From assembly GCF_008180195.1 (NCBI RefSeq), contig NZ_VTAV01000001.1:434001-498000 (forward strand): DNA of 64,000 nt. The letters are read 5' to 3'. Every line of letters starts with the position of its first letter. The first letter of the stretch is position 1. This stretch comes from Sphingobacterium phlebotomi. GTDB taxonomy: Bacteria > Bacteroidota > Bacteroidia > Sphingobacteriales > Sphingobacteriaceae. Below the pieces are notes generated by a model, which did no database searches, was not told the DNA's origin, and saw nothing but the letters and a program-made list of their open reading frames with translations. Below are positions 27,263 through 34,667 of this stretch, one piece after another. The position numbers and the translations under genes are program-made.

Positions 27263-28246
27263 ATGAATATGACCATCACATCATATAAAAAGCGGTTGCA
27301 ACAATTGCAACCCTTGATTGCGTTGTTTTTATTGTGTTTGATCATCGCCATTTTTTCCGATCGGTTTATGACGGTGACGAACCTCTGGAATGTGATGCGC
27401 CAAATTTCGGTGAATATCTGTATTGCGGTGGGAATGACCTTGGTTATCATCTCGGCAGGAATAGACTTGTCTGTGGGATCAATTTTGGCATTTGCCGGAG
27501 CTGTCACGGCATCTTTCCTGAGTATGGGTGCCGAGATTCCGTTTTTTGGCATCTATATAGGTTTTACGCCGCTGGGTGCGATCCTTGTCGGTATTACCAT
27601 GGGTGGTGTGCTGGGACTGGTGAATGGGTGGGTGATTACCTATTTCAAGGTACAGCCATTTGTAGCCACATTAGCGATGCTGACGATCGCACGGGGATTG
27701 ACCATGTTGTGGACGCAGGGTTACCCCATCAGCTCACTAGGAAAGGAATTTGCAAGTCTAGGTACGGGATGGTTCTTAGGCGTTCCGATTCCGGTGTGGA
27801 TAGCTGCTATCGTTACCCTGTTGGCGGTCTTTGTGATGAAAAAAACAAGATTTGGCCGCTATATCTATGCTATTGGTGGAAATGAACGTGCCGCACGTTT
27901 ATCAGGTATCAAGGTAAACCGCGTAAAGACATTGGTGTATATGCTTTCGGGGATGTTGGCAGCGGTCGGTGGTATATTGGTCACCTCCCGGTTGGATTCG
28001 GCACAACCCAATGCCGGGATGGGTTATGAGCTGGATGCGATTGCCGCGGTCGTTATTGGAGGCACTTCGTTGTCTGGCGGACGGGGCTTAATTATGGGGA
28101 CGGTGCTTGGAGCGATTATTATCGGTGTGTTGAATAACGGTTTGGTGCTCTTAGGTGTTTCGCCGTTCTGGCAACAGGTGGTCAAGGGACTGGTGATTTT
28201 AATCGCCGTTATTATTGATCGTTCACAGCATAAAGACAAAAAGTAA
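27263..28246 (+). CDS. Ribose-type ABC transporter permease (RbsC-like)
   Basis: This protein of about 327 residues has 8-10 membrane segments and the family loop motifs: GMTLVIISAGIDLSVGS in the first third, the cytoplasmic GRYIYAIGGNERAARLSGI loop that contacts the ATPase, and AIAAVVIGGTSLSGGRG near the end. ATG at 27263 is preferred over a TTG two codons earlier. It completes the importer made of the lipoprotein binding protein, DUF2291 protein and ATPase. The FGGY kinase gene starts one base after its stop, tying transport to phosphorylation. Confidence 0.94.
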   Translation: MNMTITSYKKRLQQLQPLIALFLLCLIIAIFSDRFMTVTNLWNVMRQISVNICIAVGMTLVIISAGIDLSVGSILAFAGAVTASFLSMGAEIPFFGIYIGFTPLGAILVGITMGGVLGLVNGWVITYFKVQPFVATLAMLTIARGLTMLWTQGYPISSLGKEFASLGTGWFLGVPIPVWIAAIVTLLAVFVMKKTRFGRYIYAIGGNERAARLSGIKVNRVKTLVYMLSGMLAAVGGILVTSRLDSAQPNAGMGYELDAIAAVVIGGTSLSGGRGLIMGTVLGAIIIGVLNNGLVLLGVSPFWQQVVKGLVILIAVIIDRSQHKDKK

Positions 28247-28247
28247 G

Positions 28248-29738
28248 ATGGGAAACGAACAGTATATTTTGGCTATAGACCAGGGTACCAGCAGTACAAA
28301 AACCCTCGCGTTTGATGAATCTGGTCGTGTGATAGCTCGAGGAAGTGCCAAGCTGGACATCCAGTATACAGGTAATTTTGTGGAACAAAACCCCGAAGAT
28401 ATATACCGAAGTGTACTGCAATCTGTTGCGGCATCTCTCTACGAGCTGGAACAACAAAGTATATTTCCCAGCCAGATCGTATCGGTGGGATTGACCAATC
28501 AACGAGAGACATTTGTGCTTTGGGATGGTGATGGAAAGGTGTTATATAATGCTATATCTTGGCAATGCAAGCGCTCTTCGGCTATTTGCGATCGCTTAAA
28601 AGAAGAAGGCATGGAGGAACTAGTAAAAGAGAAAACGGGCTTGCCGATAGATCCCTATTTTTCGGCAACCAAACTGATTTGGTTGGTCGAACATATTCCG
28701 GCCGTCGCGGCGGAACTGGAACGGGGGAATGTATTCTTTGGAACGGTAGATACCTGGATACTGTATCGGCTGACAGCGGGTAAATGCTACTTGACAGATC
28801 ATACCAATGCATCCAGAACCATGTTATTCAATATTTATGAACTAGGATGGGATGAGATGTTGTTGAAAGAACTAGGTTTGCAGGGATTGAAGCTTCCGGA
28901 GGTACGTCCTTCGGCTTATGTATATGCGGCTTCCAACTTTGAAGGATTGTTTCCTGAGTCGTTGTCTATCTGTTCTGTTATTGGAGATTCCCAGGCCGCT
29001 GCATTGGGTGCTGGATGTTTCCAAAGAGGAGAGGCAAAAGCGACATTGGGAACTGGGAGCTCGATTATGATGGCTGTTGGACAAGACTTGGTATATAAGG
29101 GACAAAACACAGTCGATGCGATCTATTACAGCACCGAACAGGGCGTGGTTTATGCCGCCGAGGGGATCATTGTTTCCTGTGGTGCTACAATAACCTGGAT
29201 GAAAGAACAATTAGGGTTATTCGGAAATGAGGATGAATTGGAGCGAATAGCCAGGGGAGTGCCGGCAAATCATGGCGTTACGGTAATACCGGCCTTTAGT
29301 GGTATGGGAACACCTTATTGGAAAAAAGACGCAAAAGCGGCTGTCATCGGTTTGACTTTTGCCAGTGATCGATCTCATTTAGTACGTGCAGCTTTAGAAT
29401 CTGTCTGTTTTCAGATAAAGGACGTTATTACGGCAATCGAAAGTGAGCATCAGCTGTTCCTATCTCAATTAGTAGTCAATGGTGGAATGTCTGAAAATAC
29501 CTTTGTGGTGCAGCTTCTTGCGAATGCACTGGACAAGCCTGTATCCTGTAGTGCAATGGCTGATGCGTCAGCATTGGGTTGTGCACGTCTGGCTGGCATA
29601 GGTGTGTGGGACAAACCGTTACATGAAATTTTATCGCAAGATCAGGTGGGGATGACGATATATTACCCGGATTCCTCACGAGCTGTGGTAGAAACAAGCT
29701 ATAAACACTGGCTTAATACGATAAATCGTTATCTTTAA
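28248..29738 (+). CDS. FGGY-family carbohydrate kinase (glycerol-kinase-like)
   Basis: This 496-residue cytosolic kinase has both FGGY domains: AIDQGTSSTKT (phosphate loop), NQRET (substrate-binding Arg/Glu of glycerol kinases), PIDPYFSATK, TDHTNASRT, GDSQAAALG with the catalytic aspartate, and the ATP-binding GTGSS and GGMSEN motifs. It is closer to glycerol kinase than to xylulokinase in these motifs. The operon (importer, isomerase, split transketolase) argues for a ketose kinase, apulose being a small ketose that could suit a glycerol-kinase-like pocket. True glycerol kinase remains possible. A 161-base gap with a promoter follows. Confidence 0.88.
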   Translation: MGNEQYILAIDQGTSSTKTLAFDESGRVIARGSAKLDIQYTGNFVEQNPEDIYRSVLQSVAASLYELEQQSIFPSQIVSVGLTNQRETFVLWDGDGKVLYNAISWQCKRSSAICDRLKEEGMEELVKEKTGLPIDPYFSATKLIWLVEHIPAVAAELERGNVFFGTVDTWILYRLTAGKCYLTDHTNASRTMLFNIYELGWDEMLLKELGLQGLKLPEVRPSAYVYAASNFEGLFPESLSICSVIGDSQAAALGAGCFQRGEAKATLGTGSSIMMAVGQDLVYKGQNTVDAIYYSTEQGVVYAAEGIIVSCGATITWMKEQLGLFGNEDELERIARGVPANHGVTVIPAFSGMGTPYWKKDAKAAVIGLTFASDRSHLVRAALESVCFQIKDVITAIESEHQLFLSQLVVNGGMSENTFVVQLLANALDKPVSCSAMADASALGCARLAGIGVWDKPLHEILSQDQVGMTIYYPDSSRAVVETSYKHWLNTINRYL

Positions 29739-29770
29739 TTTGTGTTTATTTTCGTAATTTTTTATTTTCT

Positions 29771-29800
29771 TTTGCTTTTTATTTTTGTTTGCTATATTTG
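29771..29800 (+). promoter_or_regulatory. Bacteroidota-type promoter, -33 TTTG and -7 TATATTTG
   Basis: TTTG at 29771-29774 and TATATTTG at 29793-29800 (exact match to TAnnTTTG) are separated by 18 bases, close to the usual spacing of the Bacteroidota promoter. It lies in the 161-base gap and would drive the racemase/BASS/RuBisCO-like/kinase group starting at 29900, leaving a leader of about 90 bases. GTGTTAATCAGAAG just after it may hold an operator, but no convincing palindrome was seen. Confidence 0.55.
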
Positions 29801-29899
29801 AGTGTTAATCAGAAGTAAACAAAAATACAGCTATGTTATTTTTTATGTCTTGTAATTGACACAAAGTCCGAGATATACACCATAAATAATAGAATAGAT

Positions 29900-30571
29900 A
29901 TGAAGAAAATAGGACTGATCCATACGTCGGCTACGCTCGTACCCGTGTTTCAACAATTGTTTAATGATAAATTGATTCAGGCGGAGGTGTTTAATATTGT
30001 CGATGATAGTTTAATTAAAGATGTAATTGCTAAAGGTCGATTGGAAGATAATACGGCACAGCGTGTGATGAACTACGTCGCTTCAGCAGAAGATGCCGGT
30101 GCCGATTTAATCGTGGTCACATGTTCATCGATCGGTAGGGCGGTGGAAAAGGCGGCGGAAAAGGCGGGTGTGCCTGTTCTTCGTGTTGACCAGCCGATGG
30201 CTGATCGTGCCGTTGCGGAAGGCAAGCGGATAGGTGTGGTGGCGACATTGCCCACTACCTTAGAACCGACGAGCGATCTTGTTCTCCGCAGAGCGAAAAA
30301 GGCGGGAAAAGAAGTGGAATTAGTAAGCCGATTATGCGAAGGTGCTTTTGAAGCTCTTATGGGTGGCGACGCAACAAGGCATGATGAAATGGTGAAACAG
30401 GCGCTTCAAGAGTTGTCAGAACAAGTTGATGTGATTTTGTTGGCACAGGCATCGATGGCTCGTGTGGTAAGCCAGATGCCGGAAAGTGAGCGGAAAGTGC
30501 CCGTATTTAGCAGTCCGGGTATAGCGGTAGATTATGTTGCAACATTATGCAACGAATCTTCAATAGGTTAA
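29900..30571 (+). CDS. Aspartate/glutamate racemase superfamily protein lacking the second catalytic cysteine
   Basis: This 223-residue cytosolic protein has the two-domain racemase fold. The first catalytic-type cysteine is present (C75 in VTCSSIG), but the matching place in the second half reads LLAQASMARV (182-185 AQAS) without a cysteine. A two-base racemase mechanism is therefore unlikely; a decarboxylase, isomerase or lyase-like reaction is more probable, as in other one-cysteine members. It is first in the group with a BASS transporter, a RuBisCO-like protein and a DUF1537 kinase, so it may act on a branched acid sugar or keto acid. The reaction is not known. Confidence 0.75.
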   Translation: MKKIGLIHTSATLVPVFQQLFNDKLIQAEVFNIVDDSLIKDVIAKGRLEDNTAQRVMNYVASAEDAGADLIVVTCSSIGRAVEKAAEKAGVPVLRVDQPMADRAVAEGKRIGVVATLPTTLEPTSDLVLRRAKKAGKEVELVSRLCEGAFEALMGGDATRHDEMVKQALQELSEQVDVILLAQASMARVVSQMPESERKVPVFSSPGIAVDYVATLCNESSIG

Positions 30572-30581
30572 CGGAAGCGAT

Positions 30582-31919
30582 ATGAGCAAGTTGAGGTTAT
30601 GGAGTTTAGGGTTGGCCGGTATCGGTTTTGTATTAGCTGGTGCAGGGCTTTTGATGGATGGATTTCCTTATTTTCGACAAGCATTACTGGCGGCAAGCAT
30701 TTTTGGAGCTATTGGACTAGGGGCTTTTCAGGCGACCAAAGGTTATCAATATACAATGTGGATTATTGTCGCGGTGGTTGCAGGTATGACGTTTCCCGAC
30801 CGTATACTGCATGTCGGTGAGTTCGATATGCGAAATAAGTGGCTCATCTTGGTAGTTATCCAGTTAGTGATGTTTGGTATGGGAATACAGATGAAGGTGC
30901 AGGATTTTACGCGGATTGGTGTGTCGGGAAAGGGCGTCGCCATTGGTTTGGTAACACAGTTTACCATTATGCCGCTGGTCGGTTTTCTGCTCACGAGGGT
31001 TTTTGATTTTGAGCCGGAGATTGCTGCGGGCGTCATTTTAATAGGCTGTTGTTCCAGCGGACTAGCATCTAACGTGATGGCATACATTGCCAAAGCTAAT
31101 CTGGTGCTATCCGTAACGGTAACGGCATTAACCACGATAGCAGCCCCTATTATGACACCTTTCATGATGAAAGTGTACGCGGGTACGATGGTAGAGGTGG
31201 GCTTTATGGAGATGGCCATGGAAATTATAAAAATCATGATCGTACCCATCGGGGCGGGCTTATTGCACGATTATTTAAAGTCGGCTCCGCGTTCTGTTTA
31301 TAAAGCTATAGGACGAGCATCTGCCATTCTTCTATTACTGCTGGCCGTGCTCGTCGGTGGTTTTTGGACATTTTTCACCAGCTCATTTACATCGGTGGGA
31401 ATGGCTATCATGGAGGCGTTTTGTTTTATGTTAGGCGCTATACCGGTAGGTTTTGGTTATCATCTATTGACGCAAAAACTTCCGTCGTTGGATAAACGTA
31501 TGCCCTATTTTTCTATGTTTGGAATTGTATACTTTACGGCGGTGACCACAGCGGCAGGTCAACAATATCTGTTGGAAATAGGTGCCGTATTGTTTCTTGC
31601 GGCGGTTATTCATAATGGAGCGGGGTACTTTTTTGGTTATTGGTTTAGTAAAATGTTTGGACTGAACGAATACTCTGCTCGCGCAATGGCACTAGAGATT
31701 GGACTGCAGAATGGCGGTATGGCAAGCGGATTGGCAGGAAGTATGGGTAAATTGGGTACCGTCGGCTTAGCGGCGGCAGTATTTAGTCCTTGGATGAATA
31801 TTTCGGGGTCTATATTGGCTAATTATTGGAGGAGAAAACAAGAAAGAGAAGATCGGTTGAATAATCTCGTAAAGGAAGACCGAAGTAACGATAAAAAAAT
31901 AGACGAAGAGCATGGATAG
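30582..31919 (+). CDS. Bile acid:sodium symporter (BASS) family transporter
   Basis: This 445-residue protein has roughly 10-12 hydrophobic segments. The central part matches BASS/PanS-type carriers: GMGIQMKVQDF, IGCCSSGLASNVMAYIAKAN (the crossover region) and GLQNGGMASGLAGSMG near the end. An extra N-terminal pair of helices (about 1-60) precedes the core. Members import organic acids such as ketopantoate, pyruvate or bile acids with sodium. Its stop overlaps the start of the RuBisCO-like gene by eight bases, so it likely imports the acid processed by the downstream enzymes, possibly apionate or a derivative. Confidence 0.86.
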   Translation: MSKLRLWSLGLAGIGFVLAGAGLLMDGFPYFRQALLAASIFGAIGLGAFQATKGYQYTMWIIVAVVAGMTFPDRILHVGEFDMRNKWLILVVIQLVMFGMGIQMKVQDFTRIGVSGKGVAIGLVTQFTIMPLVGFLLTRVFDFEPEIAAGVILIGCCSSGLASNVMAYIAKANLVLSVTVTALTTIAAPIMTPFMMKVYAGTMVEVGFMEMAMEIIKIMIVPIGAGLLHDYLKSAPRSVYKAIGRASAILLLLLAVLVGGFWTFFTSSFTSVGMAIMEAFCFMLGAIPVGFGYHLLTQKLPSLDKRMPYFSMFGIVYFTAVTTAAGQQYLLEIGAVLFLAAVIHNGAGYFFGYWFSKMFGLNEYSARAMALEIGLQNGGMASGLAGSMGKLGTVGLAAAVFSPWMNISGSILANYWRRKQEREDRLNNLVKEDRSNDKKIDEEHG

Positions 31920-33162
31920 AATTGAAGCGACTTATTATGTAGAGACACCATACCCGCTGGCAGATGCCGCAGCGGTAATGGCAGGGGAACAGTCGTCGGG
32001 TACGTTTGTAACGATACCGGGTGAAACCGAAGAATTGAAAATGCACTATGCGGCGCGTGTCGAGCAGATCGAGGAATTAGAAGTGGTATCACAACCATCG
32101 CTATCGGGCGAACAGCTACATTTCGAAAAATATTACCGCGGTACCATTACGATTTCTTGGTCGTTGGCTAATTTTGGGACAAACCTACCCGTATTATGTT
32201 CAACGCTGATGGGTAACTTATATGAGCTGCGCCAGTTTACGGGCATTAAGTTGATCGATGTTCAATTGCCGGACAATTACACATCACATTTCCGCGGACC
32301 TAAATTTGGTATTCGTGGAACGGCGGAACTTATTTCAAATGAAGCAAAGACACCCTTGGTGGGGACCATTATCAAACCAAGTGTCGGTTTAACAATCGCT
32401 GACACCGCTGATTTGGTCAAAAAACTGACAGAGGCCGATATTGATTTTATCAAAGATGACGAATTGATGGGGTCTACTCTCAACTCTCCGTTTGCAGATC
32501 GCGTGCAAGCTATCATGGAAGTACTGAACAGACACCAAGATAAAACCGGCAAGAAAGTAATGTACGCGTTCAACATCAGTGATGAAATGGACAATATGCT
32601 CCGAAACTATGACACGATAGTCAAAGCAGGTGGAAGCTGTGCGATGGTAAGTTTATATAGCGTCGGACTGACTGCGGTAAAACGCATCGCAGATATCGGG
32701 CATCTCACTATCCACGGGCATCGCAACGGTTGGGGAATGTTAAATAGGCATCCGCTGCTGGGTGTGTCGTTTTCCGCTTATCAGAAGCTGTGGCGGCTGG
32801 CGGGAGTAGACCAACTACACGTAAATGGTATTCGTAATAAATTCTGGGAATCAGATGAATCGGTTGTAAGCTCGATAAAAGCATGTTTAACACCGATGGC
32901 AGGTGTATTACCGGCATTACCGGTGCTTTCTTCTGGGCAATGGGGTGGTCAAGCGATAGATACTTATAAACTGACACAGACTACGGATTACCTATACCTT
33001 GCGGGTGGTGGTATCATGGCACATCCAGGTGGCATCAGTGGCGGGGTTTCAGCCATTAAGCAAGCTTGGGGAGCTGCGGTAGCCGGATTGACGTTGGACG
33101 AAGCAACACAAAAATATCCCGCTGTACAACAGGCAGTAGAGAAATTTGGAAAATCCAAATAA
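31912..33162 (+). CDS. RuBisCO-like protein, OiaX/OiaT-like 3-oxo-isoapionate-4-phosphate enzyme
   Basis: This 416-residue protein has the RuBisCO large-subunit fold. The carbamylated lysine and metal ligands are retained in FIKDDE (K181, D183, E184), the catalytic-type lysine in GTIIKP (K155), a histidine in HGHRNG (H268/H270), S340/S341 and a phosphate-binding GGG (365-367). The lysine equivalent to K177 is serine (S157) and the loop-6 GK motif is replaced by GIRNKF, so it is not a carboxylase. The next gene is a DUF1537 kinase. This pair matches OiaK plus OiaX or OiaT of the oxidative apiose routes, which decarboxylate or cleave 3-oxo-isoapionate 4-phosphate. Which reaction occurs is open. 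Confidence 0.82.
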   Translation: MDRIEATYYVETPYPLADAAAVMAGEQSSGTFVTIPGETEELKMHYAARVEQIEELEVVSQPSLSGEQLHFEKYYRGTITISWSLANFGTNLPVLCSTLMGNLYELRQFTGIKLIDVQLPDNYTSHFRGPKFGIRGTAELISNEAKTPLVGTIIKPSVGLTIADTADLVKKLTEADIDFIKDDELMGSTLNSPFADRVQAIMEVLNRHQDKTGKKVMYAFNISDEMDNMLRNYDTIVKAGGSCAMVSLYSVGLTAVKRIADIGHLTIHGHRNGWGMLNRHPLLGVSFSAYQKLWRLAGVDQLHVNGIRNKFWESDESVVSSIKACLTPMAGVLPALPVLSSGQWGGQAIDTYKLTQTTDYLYLAGGGIMAHPGGISGGVSAIKQAWGAAVAGLTLDEATQKYPAVQQAVEKFGKSK

Positions 33163-33172
33163 TAGAAGCGTT

Positions 33173-34549
33173 ATGGCATATAGAATAGCTTTTTTTGGAG
33201 ATGATTTTACAGGTTCTACTGATGCCCTAGAGACATTGGAAGAGATGGGTTTGAACACCGTGCTGTTTACGGAAGTCCCCACGGTGGATCAATTAAAGGC
33301 TTTTGGAAATAAACAGGCCGTCGGTATTGCTGGCATGACGCGGACGCTACCGACCGGAGAGATTGAAAAGCAGCTAAAGAAAGTGTTCGATTTATTTGCG
33401 ACAATTGCAGTAAAACACTTCCATTATAAAGTATGTTCCACATTTGACTCTTCACCAGTGGTGGGAAGTATAGGCAAAGCTATCGATGTAGGAGTAGAGG
33501 CATTTTCTGTCGATGTTGTTCCGCTGGTTGTTGGAGCCCCTTATCTCGGTAGATTTTGTGCTTTTGGAAATCTATTTGCCCGGATGGGAACAGGAAAAAC
33601 AGGGGAAGTCTTTCGATTGGATAGGCACCCCAGTATGTCCAAACATCCGGTTACGCCAGCAAAGGAAAGTGATCTTCGGCACCATTTGGCGCAGCAGACG
33701 AAAAAAAATATAACCGTAGTTGATGTAACGCAATTAGACGGTTCAGTGGAGGATATCGTTTCCCAAATGGATAGCGATAGGCGGGAGGACACAACGGTTG
33801 TTTTATTTGATGTGATGACGGAACAACATCTGGAGCGGATAGGAGAAGTGCTGGAGGAGTTATCCGGGCGGCACCAACCGCTTTTTTCGGTAGGATCGTC
33901 GGCCGTATCGAAAGCGCTATGCGCGGCATGGAAAAAGACGGGTGTGTTATCGTCACGTGCAGACTGGCCATCGCTTAAACCAGCGAAGCCTCTTTTGGTA
34001 CTGTCGGGTAGTGGTGCAGTGGTTACGGGAAAGCAAATTAAGTATGCTTTTGAAAATGGGTTTAAGGGAGTAGCTATAGATGGAACAACGTTGGCGTCTA
34101 ATCCAGATGCATACAGCATATCATCGGTGACGGAAGAAGCATTGCAATATATGCGTCAAGGACAGAGTGTTATTGTGCATACAAGTATTGGAGCAGATGA
34201 TCCCCGGATGGAAAAGACGCGTGAAATTTTACGACAGCGGGGGTTGGATGCACTTGAAATCAATGCGTGTACGGCGACATTATATGGGAAAGTTTTGGCA
34301 CAGATTGCGGATTATATAGCGCAATCATTTGTACTAGAGCGGTTGGTGATAGCAGGGGGGGACACATCGAGCTTGTTTGCCCGACACTTAGGTATTGAAG
34401 CTGTCGAAATGGTCGCTCCGATTGTGCCGGGCGCGCCGCTCTGTCGAATATATGCCCAAAAACCGCATATCCATGGTATGACGGTCAGTTTTAAAGGAGG
34501 ACAGGTTGGTGATTTGGACTATTTTTTACGGATGGAAAGAGGAGGCTGA
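33173..34549 (+). CDS. DUF1537 acid sugar kinase, OiaK-like
   Basis: This 458-residue kinase starts with AFFGDDFTGSTDALE (6-20), the acid-sugar kinase motif, and ends with the nucleotide-binding LVIAGGDTSSLFA and VPGAPLCR...FKGGQVGD motifs. ATG at 33173 was chosen because it precedes the first motif directly; an upstream in-frame start would overlap the RuBisCO-like gene. The DDFTGSTD variant and pairing with a RuBisCO-like protein fit 3-oxo-isoapionate kinase (OiaK) rather than the threonate-type kinase at 10477. It would make the 4-phosphate that the RuBisCO-like enzyme uses. Confidence 0.83.
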   Translation: MAYRIAFFGDDFTGSTDALETLEEMGLNTVLFTEVPTVDQLKAFGNKQAVGIAGMTRTLPTGEIEKQLKKVFDLFATIAVKHFHYKVCSTFDSSPVVGSIGKAIDVGVEAFSVDVVPLVVGAPYLGRFCAFGNLFARMGTGKTGEVFRLDRHPSMSKHPVTPAKESDLRHHLAQQTKKNITVVDVTQLDGSVEDIVSQMDSDRREDTTVVLFDVMTEQHLERIGEVLEELSGRHQPLFSVGSSAVSKALCAAWKKTGVLSSRADWPSLKPAKPLLVLSGSGAVVTGKQIKYAFENGFKGVAIDGTTLASNPDAYSISSVTEEALQYMRQGQSVIVHTSIGADDPRMEKTREILRQRGLDALEINACTATLYGKVLAQIADYIAQSFVLERLVIAGGDTSSLFARHLGIEAVEMVAPIVPGAPLCRIYAQKPHIHGMTVSFKGGQVGDLDYFLRMERGG

Positions 34550-34667
34550 AGTTATGTAACAAACAGGATGCTACAGGACGGCAAATTATTCGCGTTTTAA
34601 TACTTTCACCAGAATCTGACGTTTATTTTCCTAGTCTTCGGAAAGCGTGATAAGATGATATAAATAA

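Noticed and set aside
28248..29738. Confident call as glycerol kinase
   Set aside because: Motifs are glycerol-kinase-like, but no glycerol genes are present and the operon is built around a ketose pathway; left as a FGGY kinase of uncertain substrate.
30746..31249. 167-codon open frame on the minus strand
   Set aside because: Antisense to a membrane protein gene; composition mirrors the hydrophobic coding sequence.
31912..33162. Carbon-fixing RuBisCO
   Set aside because: The loop-6 GK pattern and the lysine at the K177 position are missing; the neighbours are acid-sugar enzymes.
33541..34119. 192-codon open frame on the minus strand
   Set aside because: Antisense to the DUF1537 kinase with no recognisable motif.
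34550..34667. Promoter or hairpin in the 118-base gap before the second GH78
   Set aside because: Only a weak TTTCC/GGAAA pair was seen and no TAnnTTTG box; too little support.
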